In this document: piece after piece, positions 55,885 through 64,000 of the stretch
Layout of the letters: each line of letters starts with the position of its first letter
How positions within the stretch are numbered: position 1 is the first letter of the stretch
DNA from: Calditrichota bacterium
GTDB taxonomy: Bacteria > Calditrichota > Calditrichia > Calditrichales > Calditrichaceae
Assembly: GCA_003854985.1 (NCBI GenBank)
Contig: RQOG01000150.1
Coordinates: 35,623-99,622, forward strand
Reading direction: 5' to 3'
DNA length: 64,000 bases
Position numbers and translations under genes: made by a program
Notes under the pieces: model-generated
What the model saw: the letters and a program-made list of their open reading frames with translations, nothing else
Told to the model about the DNA's origin: nothing
Database searches by the model: none

Positions 55885-55890
55885 GTAATG

Positions 55891-56382
55891 TTATTTAACC
55901 ATTTTATTAAATCTGCTTCGATGCCAATGACACAATGCGGTCGCCAGGGCATCGGAAGCATCGTCGGGTTTAATATTTTCTTTTAAACATAAAATTTGTT
56001 TAACCATATAATTAACCTGTTCTTTCGATGCGGCGCCATTTCCGACTACGGACATTTTTATTTCGCGGGGTGAATATTCAAATAAGTCAAGATGATGACT
56101 CATCGCCGCAACCATGGCGGCGCCCCTGGCATGTCCCATTATAATGGCGGTCTTAACATTTTCCGCATAGAAAACACTTTCGAATGCCGCAGTATCAGGT
56201 TTATATTCATCGACTATCTGCGTAATTTTTTCAAAGATCTGGTATAATCGTAAGGCCAATGAATCACGGGCATTGGTTTTAATTGAACCATAACTAAATA
56301 GCTGAGGATTTAACCCCTCAGCTACCCGAATTATGCCGTATCCGGTACAATTCAAACCTGGATCTATACCTAAAATTCTCAC
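55891..56382 (-). CDS. ruvC: Holliday junction resolvase RuvC
   Basis: RuvC cuts Holliday junctions symmetrically. The four acidic catalytic positions are represented by ILGIDPGLNCTGYG, AFESVFYAENVKTAIIMG and the pair in KPDDASDALATALCHWH. The protein has 163 residues, the usual length. The ruvC-ruvA-ruvB order with tight spacing implies one transcript with yebC upstream (5 bp). Confidence 0.96.
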   Translation of the reverse strand: MRILGIDPGLNCTGYGIIRVAEGLNPQLFSYGSIKTNARDSLALRLYQIFEKITQIVDEYKPDTAAFESVFYAENVKTAIIMGHARGAAMVAAMSHHLDLFEYSPREIKMSVVGNGAASKEQVNYMVKQILCLKENIKPDDASDALATALCHWHRSRFNKMVK

Positions 56383-56387
56383 AATTT

Positions 56388-57140
56388 TTATTCTGCGAAA
56401 ATCCTTTCCATTTCACTGTCATCAATATCAAAATTAGAATGAACATTCTGGATATCATCATGATCATCCAAAACATCCATTAATTTCAGCAGTTGTTCCG
56501 CATTTTTCCCTTCAAGTTTAATTTTGTTTTTAGGAAGCATGGTAATTTCAGCAGAATCTAAAGTGATTCCCTTATTTTCCAATTCCGTCTTTACCGCGTT
56601 GAAATCTTCGTATGCCGTGTATATTTCATAGAACTCAGATTCCGTCTGCATATCCTCAGCGCCGGCTTCCAATATGATTTCCATAAGGGTATCTTCATTA
56701 TAATTTTTAACAGGAACAGTTATTAAACCTTTTTTTTCAAACATCCAGGCTACGCTGCCGGATTCTCCCAAATTGCCGCCATACTTGCTTAATAAATGAC
56801 GAACTTCCGCCACCGTTCTGTTTTTATTATCGGTTACAGCTTCAATATACATGGCTACGCCGCCAGGGCCATAGCCTTCGTATATAACATCGTCATAAAC
56901 AACGCCGGGAAGTTCTCCTGTTCCTTTTTGAATTGCATTTTCAATATTTTTTGCAGGCATATTAGCCGCTTTAGCCGCAGAAACCGCTACCCGTAGACGC
57001 GGATTCATTTCAGGATCGCCGCCGCCAATCCGTGCTGCAACCGTAAGCTCTTTAATTATTTTAGTAAATACTCTGCCCCGGGCGGCGTCAACTTTTGCTT
57101 TCTTGTGTTTTATTGAGTGCCATTTAGAATGACCGGACAT
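56388..57140 (-). CDS. YebC/PmpR-family protein
   Basis: YebC proteins act at ribosomes or as DNA-binding regulators, depending on the subfamily. The signature start [20 protein letters not shown] is followed by [17 protein letters not shown] and [20 protein letters not shown], and by [14 protein letters not shown]. Its 250 residues match the YebC (PmpR) type with the MSGHSKW start. It heads the ruv-queA unit, a common arrangement. AGGAG precedes the ATG. Confidence 0.95.
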   Translation of the reverse strand: MSGHSKWHSIKHKKAKVDAARGRVFTKIIKELTVAARIGGGDPEMNPRLRVAVSAAKAANMPAKNIENAIQKGTGELPGVVYDDVIYEGYGPGGVAMYIEAVTDNKNRTVAEVRHLLSKYGGNLGESGSVAWMFEKKGLITVPVKNYNEDTLMEIILEAGAEDMQTESEFYEIYTAYEDFNAVKTELENKGITLDSAEITMLPKNKIKLEGKNAEQLLKLMDVLDDHDDIQNVHSNFDIDDSEMERIFAE

Positions 57141-57275
57141 ATAGATCTCCTGTTAATAAAGATTTGGAAGTTAACAAAATTGCCATGGTTTTTCAATAGC
57201 GTTTTGGTTCTTAAAATATTTTGAAAATTTAAATAAAAGAAATTCTGAAAAGGTATGAAAACCGCAAATTATAAG

Positions 57276-58229
57276 TTACACATAATCCTTTATGTTCGAA
57301 TTTTTTAGAAGCATTTCGAAATAATCAATTGTTTTTTCCAGGCCGTCTTTCAGCTTGATTACCGGGGTCCATTTTAATTTCTTCCCGGCTAAAGAAATAT
57401 CCGGCTGTCGCTGGACCGGATCATCCTGCGGCAGGGGCAAATATTTGATACTTGAAGCCGATCCGGTCAGATCAACTACCATTTCGGCTAATTCTTTTAT
57501 TGTAAATTCATCAGGATTTCCGAGATTAACCGGACCGACGAAATTATTGATATTCATCATTTTAACGGATCCTTCCACCAGATCCGTAACATATTGAAAG
57601 GATCTTGTTTGCTGACCGTCTCCATAAATGGTTATAGGCTTATTTTTCAGTGCCTGAACGATAAAATTGCTGACTACCCTGCCGTCATTCAAAGCCATAC
57701 GCGGTCCATAGGTATTGAAGATTCTGATAATTTTTACATCAACCTTGTTTTGCCGGTGATAATCCATCATCAGCGTTTCCGCTACGCGTTTACCTTCATC
57801 ATAACAACTTCGGGAGCCGATCGGATTCACGTGCCCCCAATAAGCTTCTGTTTGCGGATGAACTTTGGGATCGCCATAAACCTCAGACGTGCTGGCCAGC
57901 ATTACCCGCGCATTTACTCTTTTAGCCAGACCCAGCATATTGATGGTACCCATGACGCTTGTTTTGGTCGTCTTCACCGGGTTATACTGATAATGGACAG
58001 GAGAAGCCGGGCAGGCAAAATGATAGATCTGATCAATCTCCAGAAGAATGGGTTGAATGATATCATGCCGGATAAGCTCAAAGCGGGAATTCCCTATATG
58101 ATGTGTAATATTATTTTTTGATCCGGTAAAGAAATTATCCAGACAAATAACTTCATGCCCGTCCGATAATAATCGGTCGCATAGATGTGAACCGATAAAT
58201 CCTGCGCCGCCCGTAATTAATATTCTCAT
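57276..58229 (-). CDS. UDP-glucuronate decarboxylase (UDP-xylose synthase) family protein
   Basis: It is a short-chain-dehydrogenase-fold nucleotide-sugar enzyme that should convert UDP-glucuronate to UDP-xylose with bound NAD. The NAD loop is [36 protein letters not shown] and [17 protein letters not shown] are characteristic of UXS rather than other epimerases. The catalytic Tyr-Lys pair is in [13 protein letters not shown]. The 317-residue length fits. It is 15 bp downstream of the trans-sulfuration gene on the same strand. UDP-xylose would be used for surface glycans. Confidence 0.92.
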   Translation of the reverse strand: MRILITGGAGFIGSHLCDRLLSDGHEVICLDNFFTGSKNNITHHIGNSRFELIRHDIIQPILLEIDQIYHFACPASPVHYQYNPVKTTKTSVMGTINMLGLAKRVNARVMLASTSEVYGDPKVHPQTEAYWGHVNPIGSRSCYDEGKRVAETLMMDYHRQNKVDVKIIRIFNTYGPRMALNDGRVVSNFIVQALKNKPITIYGDGQQTRSFQYVTDLVEGSVKMMNINNFVGPVNLGNPDEFTIKELAEMVVDLTGSASSIKYLPLPQDDPVQRQPDISLAGKKLKWTPVIKLKDGLEKTIDYFEMLLKNSNIKDYV

Positions 58230-58244
58230 CCGTTTATTCCTGGT

Positions 58245-59447
58245 TTAGTGTAAATTAATTTTGTGTAAAGACTGAGAAAGATCGTCAATTAAGTCCTTCG
58301 GGTCTTCAATGCCAATTGAAACCCGGACGAGTCCTTCCGAAATACCTGCTGATTTTAATTCTTCTTTATTGTAGGTCGAATGGGTCATGGATGCGGGATG
58401 TTCAATCAATGAATCCACATCTCCAAGGCTGACGGCAAGCGTAAAAATCTTGACATTATTCATCAGCTTCTCCCCCGCTTTACGCCCTCCTTTCACTTCA
58501 AAACTAACCATACCGCCATATCCAAGCATTTGTTTTTTTGCCGTTTCATGTTGCGGATGTGTTGTTAATCCTGGATACCACACTTTTGATATTTTAGGAT
58601 GAAATTGTAAAAATTTGGCAATTCGCAGGGCATTCAGCTGATGACGCTCCATTCTGACGGCCAGCGTTTTTAATCCCCTTACCAACAGCCATGCGTTCAA
58701 CGGACTGATTATTCCGCCTAAATCCCGTAAAAAATTTGATCTGAGTTTATCAATGAAATCCTTTTTCCCGATGACTACGCCGGCCACGGTATCGCCATGC
58801 CCACCGATATACTTGGTCGCAGAATGAATTACAATATCCGCTCCCAGCTTCAATGGCCGTTGAAAATATGGTGTGGCAAAGGTATTATCAATGACTAATG
58901 GAATTTGATTTTTCTTTGCTATTTTGGAGCACTCCGCTATATCTGTTATGGCGAGTGTCGGATTTGCCGGTGTTTCAATATAAATAAGCCTGGTTTTTTC
59001 ATCGATGGCATCAATAACATTCTGCAGATCGGTTGAATCGACTTCCTTTACTTTAATATTATAATTGGGGAGCGTTTCACTGAAAAGGCTGTGAGTTCCG
59101 CCGTATAGGGTGTTATTTGAAATAAAATTATCACCGGCTTTGCAACAGGCCAATACAACCGTAGAAATGGCAGCCATGCCCGAACCAAAGGCCAGGGCTG
59201 CTTCTCCCGCCTCCAAAAAGGCCATTTCTTTTTCGAAAGCTTCCTGAGTCGGATTTCCTATCCGTGTATAAACATATCCCTGCTGTACGCCGGAAAAAAT
59301 ATCTGCGCCGTGCTTGGCGCTTTTGAAGGCAAAGGTAGAACTTTGATAAATCGGAATACCCAACGCGCCGGTTGCTTCATCTACCCCTCCTGATCCATGT
59401 ACACAAAGTGTTGAAAAATGGGCTTTTTTCAAATCAATCTTACTCAT
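58245..59447 (-). CDS. Trans-sulfuration PLP enzyme (cystathionine/methionine gamma-lyase type)
   Basis: This is a Cys/Met-metabolism PLP enzyme. The PLP lysine is in IHSATKYIGGHGDTVAG, with YTRIGNPTQEAFEKEMA, AFGSGMAAISTV and IYIETPANPTL. The ATG at 59447 follows AAGGAG, so about 400 residues. At the active-site position where methionine gamma-lyases carry Cys (LYGC-type), this protein has LYGGTH, which argues mildly against a strict methionine gamma-lyase. Cystathionine gamma-lyase, gamma-synthase or O-acylhomoserine sulfhydrylase remain possible. Confidence 0.88.
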   Translation of the reverse strand: MSKIDLKKAHFSTLCVHGSGGVDEATGALGIPIYQSSTFAFKSAKHGADIFSGVQQGYVYTRIGNPTQEAFEKEMAFLEAGEAALAFGSGMAAISTVVLACCKAGDNFISNNTLYGGTHSLFSETLPNYNIKVKEVDSTDLQNVIDAIDEKTRLIYIETPANPTLAITDIAECSKIAKKNQIPLVIDNTFATPYFQRPLKLGADIVIHSATKYIGGHGDTVAGVVIGKKDFIDKLRSNFLRDLGGIISPLNAWLLVRGLKTLAVRMERHQLNALRIAKFLQFHPKISKVWYPGLTTHPQHETAKKQMLGYGGMVSFEVKGGRKAGEKLMNNVKIFTLAVSLGDVDSLIEHPASMTHSTYNKEELKSAGISEGLVRVSIGIEDPKDLIDDLSQSLHKINLH

Positions 59448-59636
59448 AAACACTCCTTGCTGCCTTACAAGGCAATATTAATCAAAATCAATTTAGAAGC
59501 TGTAAACTTTAAAATCAAGCAATCAAATGAATACTTTTCTTAATAAATAAAATTGATCTTTAGAATCAAAAAGTTTCTTTGAATTGTTTATTTTCATATT
59601 TTATGAATAATTATTCTGTTAATCAGGAAAGTATAA

Positions 59637-61208
59637 ATGTCTGATTTTAGAGTTAGTGTGATATTACACCAAACCGGTAGTGAAGATAATCCTGTTAAAA
59701 ATACATTAAAATCTATATATAACCAGACCTGCCGGCAGACTGAAATTATCATAATAGACCATTCCGATAAAAATAAAAATCCCGGTTTTTATAATAGTCC
59801 GATCCCCTTGACAATACTAAACGCCGATAATGAATCATTAGGCAGTCAATTAAAACGCGCTATAACTAAAATATCAGCGCCATATATCCTGTATATCGAT
59901 AATCGTAATCATCAGGTAGAATTAAAGTCTGCCGCCCTTGATTTGCTGCTTCAGCATATGAACACTCATTCTCAAACCGGAATGCTGTATAGCGATTATG
60001 AAATCTATGACGGTCAATCGGTTTCTTCAAAAAAACTGCTTAAACATCATCCGGGAAGATTGCGCGACAACCAGGATTATGGAAAAGTCTTTATGTTCCG
60101 GGCCAGCGCCTTAGCGGAATCCGGTGGATTTGATGATACTTTAAAATTCAATACGCTTTATGATATACGTCTGAAGATTTCAGAAAAATATAAATTATCT
60201 CACATTGCCGATAAGTATAACGGCGCTCTGTATAAAGTATGGGCAAAAGCGAAGGGGCAAAATGTTTTTGATTATCTGATGGCCGGCAAAGAAAGCCAGT
60301 TAGAAGCTGAGGCCGTTTTAAAACGGCATTTGGAAAAATCAGGAACTTTTCTTGCCGCCGGTCAGCATTATATGTCCAGGCCGCCCTATCCAAATGACCT
60401 GGTTTTGGACGCTACGGTTATAATCCCGGTCAATAATCGTCCTGAATTTATTGGCACTGCTATTGAAAGCGTATTGATACAGACAATCAACACCATTGAA
60501 GTAATTGTCGTTGTTAATGGCGGTGAAAATGATCCGACGGTTGCAGAAGTAAAGCGGTATATGAAGGATGGTGATCTGTATAGAGAATCGAAGCCGCAAG
60601 TGCGTCTCCTTGTATACGATATCAATAATATTGGATTCTGCCTGAATATGGGCGCTAAATTTGCCAAAGGTAAATATTATATCCAGTTGGATTCCGATGA
60701 CCGGTTAAAACCGGATGCGGTCGAAAAAATATTGCAGGTGTTTCATTCCGATCCGAAAATCGGCATGGTTATCGGTTCCTATGAAGTATGGGAGAAAAAA
60801 CCGGACGGATCTCTTGTACGTGACGAAACAATACCGGTGGTGACGCACGATGAATGGACTGATGAAAACGGCCGAAACAATCTGCTGCGCATAAACGGCG
60901 CCGGTGCTCCCCGCTCTATCCCAATCAACCTGATCCGTCAATTTGGATTCGGCATGAACGAGGAGCCTTATTCCCGCAACTATGGCGAAGATTATGATAT
61001 GGTGCTTCGTCTTAGCGAAAAATACAAAATGGGCCGGATATGGGAACCAATTTATGAAGTGGTAAGGCATAGCGGAGGAACGGATCACAGTATCGATCAA
61101 TTTACCGTGGATCAAAATGACGAGGCTAAGGACTGGATGCGTCTGCAGGCTATTAACAGGCGCAGGAATATGAATCTAACCATGGAACCAAAGGCCGATG
61201 GAAAATGA
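59637..61208 (+). CDS. Glycosyltransferase with two family-2 (GT-A) domains
   Basis: There are two GT2 domains. The first (about 3-235) starts VSVILHQTGSEDNPVKNTL but has only YIDNRNH where the DxD motif is expected, so it may be inactive. The second (about 255-500) starts LDATVIIPVNNRPEFIGTA and has the intact YIQLDSDDRLKPDAVE and a GEDYDMVLRL acceptor-side motif. No membrane segment is seen, so it acts in the cytoplasm. It opens the plus-strand operon and overlaps the next gene by 11 bp. AGGAAAG precedes the ATG. Confidence 0.88.
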   Translation: MSDFRVSVILHQTGSEDNPVKNTLKSIYNQTCRQTEIIIIDHSDKNKNPGFYNSPIPLTILNADNESLGSQLKRAITKISAPYILYIDNRNHQVELKSAALDLLLQHMNTHSQTGMLYSDYEIYDGQSVSSKKLLKHHPGRLRDNQDYGKVFMFRASALAESGGFDDTLKFNTLYDIRLKISEKYKLSHIADKYNGALYKVWAKAKGQNVFDYLMAGKESQLEAEAVLKRHLEKSGTFLAAGQHYMSRPPYPNDLVLDATVIIPVNNRPEFIGTAIESVLIQTINTIEVIVVVNGGENDPTVAEVKRYMKDGDLYRESKPQVRLLVYDINNIGFCLNMGAKFAKGKYYIQLDSDDRLKPDAVEKILQVFHSDPKIGMVIGSYEVWEKKPDGSLVRDETIPVVTHDEWTDENGRNNLLRINGAGAPRSIPINLIRQFGFGMNEEPYSRNYGEDYDMVLRLSEKYKMGRIWEPIYEVVRHSGGTDHSIDQFTVDQNDEAKDWMRLQAINRRRNMNLTMEPKADGK

Positions 61209-62394
61209 TTTTCTTTTAATTGGAATTGACGGCGGTGCAACAAAGGTCAATGCATGTCATGTGTTATATAAAGACTCCGGAAAATCGTTTTCTTTGTCCG
61301 AAACATGTTCCGAACTTTTCTATCTGGATTTACCGGGTTATTTGACCAAATTTAAACCTGTAGATATAAAGAAACAGCTCGAGGAATTAAAAAATAACGA
61401 GATATGCCCCTCTCTGAATGAAAAACACCAGGAAGCCGTGATTGTCGAGGCCTGCTGTAAAACTGTCCTGAACATTTGTAAAAAGTTAAAGAAATATAAA
61501 GCGCTTCTTGGCATAGGTTTACCTGGGTTAAAAACAAATGATAAACGCGGAATAGCGGCCATGAATAATGGTCCCAGAATGATACGGTTTTCTCAGCTGC
61601 TGGAAGAACGTCTGGCCATGGAATCCATTGAACTTGTCCAGTCGGTTAAAGAATTGGGCAGCGATGCTGACTATTGTGGTATTGGTGAAAACTACGCAGA
61701 AAACGGTCTGTTAAAAGACACACAGAATGTATACTATCTGGGCGGCGGAACGGGCGTGGCCGACGCCATAAAGTTAGATGGTCAACTTGTTCCCTTTGAT
61801 AAAATAAAATCCTGGATGGCTAAAAGCTGGGAAATGCAATGGAGCGATGGTATTTCTATGGAAAAATATGTCTCGGCACAGGGAATTCTGGGACAATTTG
61901 CCAGGCTTAACGGTCTGGCCATCGATGAACTAAAAGAACAGGGACTCCATGCCTCTCATTTGGTTGACCTGGCCAGACGTGGAGACCGCGATGCAAAGAC
62001 TACCTTTAAGAAAGTGAGTGAACCACTGGCCGCTTTAATATTTGAGCGCATTCAAACATTATATGCCGGATGGCAGGATACTTTTAAGCTGTCCAATCCT
62101 CAACGTAAGATTACAGATTCAGATCATCCGCACAGAAGTAAAGTTTTTGACAGAATTGTGCTAGGGCAAAGGCTTGGCCAAATTTTATCTACAGAGGGTG
62201 GTTTTTCTGTTCTGGGTAAACCCATGCTGAAAATCCTTTCTGAAAAAATACAAAACTGTATACACTTCCCTGATAAAGTTAAACACCATTATAGGGATTT
62301 GGATAAAATTATCCAATTTTCCACTTTGAGAGATGCGCCGGCGCTTGGCGCAGGAATTGACGCTTATTTTTCTTATACTGGTGAAAGAGTATAA
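61198..62394 (+). CDS. ASKHA-fold sugar kinase-like ATPase (BadF/ROK-like)
   Basis: The N-terminal ATP loop is LIGIDGGATKVNACHVL. GIGLPGLKTNDKRGIAAMNNG resembles the ROK/glucokinase pattern, and VYYLGGGTGVADAIKLDGQLV is the second phosphate-binding loop. It is probably a sugar kinase; N-acetylglucosamine or a muropeptide sugar is suggested only by the neighbours (SpoIID/LytB and AmpG). Its 398 residues are longer than most NagK proteins, with an insert around residues 270-330. The start overlaps the glycosyltransferase by 11 bp, so they are coupled. Confidence 0.82.
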   Translation: MENDFLLIGIDGGATKVNACHVLYKDSGKSFSLSETCSELFYLDLPGYLTKFKPVDIKKQLEELKNNEICPSLNEKHQEAVIVEACCKTVLNICKKLKKYKALLGIGLPGLKTNDKRGIAAMNNGPRMIRFSQLLEERLAMESIELVQSVKELGSDADYCGIGENYAENGLLKDTQNVYYLGGGTGVADAIKLDGQLVPFDKIKSWMAKSWEMQWSDGISMEKYVSAQGILGQFARLNGLAIDELKEQGLHASHLVDLARRGDRDAKTTFKKVSEPLAALIFERIQTLYAGWQDTFKLSNPQRKITDSDHPHRSKVFDRIVLGQRLGQILSTEGGFSVLGKPMLKILSEKIQNCIHFPDKVKHHYRDLDKIIQFSTLRDAPALGAGIDAYFSYTGERV

Positions 62395-62417
62395 ATAAAT
62401 GCTTCCCGGAAAATCTA

Positions 62418-63761
62418 ATGTTTCAAAATGATTCTATGCCCCAGACTGAACCTCTTATCAATGTTGGTATCATTCTTCCTGAAGATGAACGCAATTATCT
62501 GGAAATACATATTCAGAATAAGAAAGACTATTTTCTGATTTCGGAAAATCAAAAACGCTATACAATCCATAATTCGAAACTATCTTTTTACGGCCAATCA
62601 AACATAATTCGATGTATACTGAACGACAGCGAAATTATTGATGAATCCTTCACCCTGCAGTATGAAGGTGATGAAAATACCCGGATTCCGGAAAGAAACC
62701 TTTTAGTAAAAAATGTGCCCGCTGGCCGTGGATTTCACTGGAAAAAGGAAATTAACGTCACTTTAGCCGGAAATCTGACTATTAGAAGTTACAATAAACA
62801 CCTGATACTAATTAATACCATTCCGCTGGAACAGTATATAATGTGCGTAGCTACGTCTGAAATGAGCGAATTATGTCCTATGGCCTTCCTTGAAGCCCAG
62901 ACGATAGCGGCACGATCATGGCTTTTAGCCAATGTAGAAAAAAAGCATAGTCATCTGGGAATGGATGTATGTAATGATGACTGCTGTCAGCGATACCAGG
63001 GGACAACATTTATCAATCATCATGCAATTGAAAGCGCGCAAAACACACGCGGCAAAGTATTGGTTTATGATAATAAAATCTGTGATGCCCGCTATTCAAA
63101 AAGTTGTGGTGGTGTAACCGAGTCTTTCAATGCACTATGGGAAGGACCCGAACATCCTTATTTAACCGTGATACCGGATATAATTCCAAACAATAAAGTT
63201 GATGTTCCCGATTTAACCAATGAAAATAATTTTAAAACCTGGATAAATTCTGTGCCGGAAACATTTTGCAGTCCGCACTTTGTCGATCCGGCTGTTCTCA
63301 GACAGTATCTGGGCAATGTTGATCAGGCCGGCAACTACTTTCGGTGGCAAATATCCGTTGCCCACGATGAACTGGTCAAACATATCAATCGGATTCATCG
63401 AAAAGATATTGTGAATATTATTAAAATGGAAGTTGGTAATCGCGCCGCTTCCGGCAGGATCAATAATCTTAGAATCATTTATACAAATAATAAACTTAAA
63501 AAAGAGACCTTAATGCTTTCGAATGAATACAGCATCAGGCAAACGCTTCATCCTGATTTTTTGTATAGTTCTGCCATCCTGATAAAACCACATTTTGAGT
63601 TTACGGATCATCCTGCATTTTTCATCTATCAGGGTGGTGGTTGGGGCCATGGTGCCGGTATGTGCCAGATCGGCGCTCTTGGAATGGCTTTAAACGGTTA
63701 TGATTCAGAGTTAATTTTAAAACACTATTACCCGGGAACCCAGCTAAAGAAACTGTTCTAA
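62418..63761 (+). CDS. SpoIID/LytB-domain protein without a visible signal peptide
   Basis: The SpoIID core is clear: IPLEQYIMCVATSEMSELCP, EAQTIAARSWLLANVEK, the catalytic/structural YQGTTFINHHAIESAQNTRG, SKSCGGVTES, and at the end GGGWGHGAGMCQIGALGMAL. SpoIID proteins are lytic transglycosylases acting on denuded glycan strands, and LytB is an amidase enhancer. Members are normally exported, but this N-terminus (NDSMPQTEPLINVGIILPED) has no hydrophobic stretch. It also has a cysteine cluster (CNDDCCQRYQG). Cytoplasmic action on imported muropeptides is an inference from this and from the AmpG neighbour. It lies 23 bp after the kinase gene. Confidence 0.88.
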   Translation: MFQNDSMPQTEPLINVGIILPEDERNYLEIHIQNKKDYFLISENQKRYTIHNSKLSFYGQSNIIRCILNDSEIIDESFTLQYEGDENTRIPERNLLVKNVPAGRGFHWKKEINVTLAGNLTIRSYNKHLILINTIPLEQYIMCVATSEMSELCPMAFLEAQTIAARSWLLANVEKKHSHLGMDVCNDDCCQRYQGTTFINHHAIESAQNTRGKVLVYDNKICDARYSKSCGGVTESFNALWEGPEHPYLTVIPDIIPNNKVDVPDLTNENNFKTWINSVPETFCSPHFVDPAVLRQYLGNVDQAGNYFRWQISVAHDELVKHINRIHRKDIVNIIKMEVGNRAASGRINNLRIIYTNNKLKKETLMLSNEYSIRQTLHPDFLYSSAILIKPHFEFTDHPAFFIYQGGGWGHGAGMCQIGALGMALNGYDSELILKHYYPGTQLKKLF

Positions 63762-63772
63762 ACGGAGTTTTC

Positions 63773-64000
63773 ATGAAAAAAACATACCGTTCACCATGGG
63801 CATGGATACCATCTCTCTATTTAGCAGAGGGTCTTCCTTATGTTGTCGTGATGACGGTTTCGGTTATCATGTATAAAAGAATGGATATTTCCAATACCGA
63901 TATTGCTCTTTATACAAGCTGGCTTTACCTGCCATGGGTCATAAAATTCTTATGGAGCCCGGTGGTAGATTTACTAAAAACAAAAAGAATCTGGATTATA
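63773..64000 (+). CDS. AmpG-like muropeptide permease, N-terminal part (cut by window edge)
   Basis: The 76 codons in the window read SPWAWIPSLYLAEGLPYVVV, then MTVSVIMYKRMDISN, LYTSWLYLPWVIKFLWSPVVD. That matches the start of AmpG/PAT-type major facilitator permeases, which import cell-wall fragments (GlcNAc-anhydroMurNAc-peptides) into the cytoplasm. The ATG has a GGAG site and lies 11 bp after the SpoIID gene. The rest of the transporter is outside the window. Other substrates, such as acetyl-CoA in distant relatives, cannot be excluded from this fragment. Confidence 0.85.
   Translation, partial: MKKTYRSPWAWIPSLYLAEGLPYVVVMTVSVIMYKRMDISNTDIALYTSWLYLPWVIKFLWSPVVDLLKTKRIWII

Noticed and set aside
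57594..58121. A plus-strand open frame of 175 codons opposite the UDP-glucuronate decarboxylase gene
   Set aside because: The opposite strand carries a full conserved enzyme; the antisense frame shows no domain.

Overview
The window is AT-rich, gene-dense bacterial chromosome carrying mostly core housekeeping genes. Several features point to an anaerobic-type member of the FCB group, perhaps a Calditrichota-like lineage. These are a PorV/PorQ-type outer-membrane protein, a secreted glycosidase ending in a type IX (Por) sorting domain, OmpA and PASTA envelope proteins, a full hydrogenase maturation set and a selenocysteine tRNA. The lineage is inference: the window holds no rRNA or other phylogenetic marker that I could place.

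Layout. 1-1.9 kb (minus): the start of S-adenosylhomocysteinase, and directly upstream of it in the same orientation a fusion of an ECF sigma factor to a SAM-dependent methyltransferase. 2-8.1 kb (plus): hypA-hypB-hypF-hypC-hypD-hypE, complete for [NiFe]-hydrogenase maturation but without structural subunits. 8.1-16.6 kb (minus): a signalling block with an ACT-only protein, a membrane histidine kinase, a medium-chain dehydrogenase and a partner-switching module (two PP2C/SpoIIE phosphatases, a STAS protein, an RsbW-like kinase), then a protein of uncertain family. 16.8-22.4 kb (plus): tandem universal stress protein, tRNA-Sec, methylglyoxal synthase, Lon-like protease and a GH26-like secreted protein. 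22.4-33.5 kb (minus): aroE/aroA, PspC-type membrane proteins, greA, rel, dnaB, a family-4 uracil-DNA glycosylase, coaBC-like, gmk and yicC. 33.6-42.2 kb: rqcH-like gene (plus), then porV-like, polyprenol kinase-like, rpe (interrupted), a PASTA protein, dtd and dnaE (minus). 42.5-57.1 kb: a DUF1015 gene (plus), then a long minus-strand run: TPR protein, atypical receiver, OmpA, a MurF-like ligase, cysS, ddl, gltX, dedA, and queA-ruvBAC-yebC. 57.3-64 kb: UDP-glucuronate decarboxylase and a trans-sulfuration enzyme (minus), then a plus-strand operon of double-domain glycosyltransferase, sugar-kinase-like ATPase, SpoIID/LytB protein and AmpG-like permease that looks like a cell-wall salvage unit.

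The observations I rate highest are four. The sigma-methyltransferase fusion beside ahcY may be a single-protein sensor-regulator of the methyl cycle. Two conserved genes carry single-base lesions: an in-frame TAA in rpe and a missing G at the ddl N-terminus. The selC gene is clear, although no selenoprotein or sel gene is nearby. A SpoIID/LytB protein without a visible signal peptide sits between a sugar kinase and AmpG.

I found no CRISPR array, insertion sequence, integrase, phage gene or rRNA. Only one tRNA was recognised.
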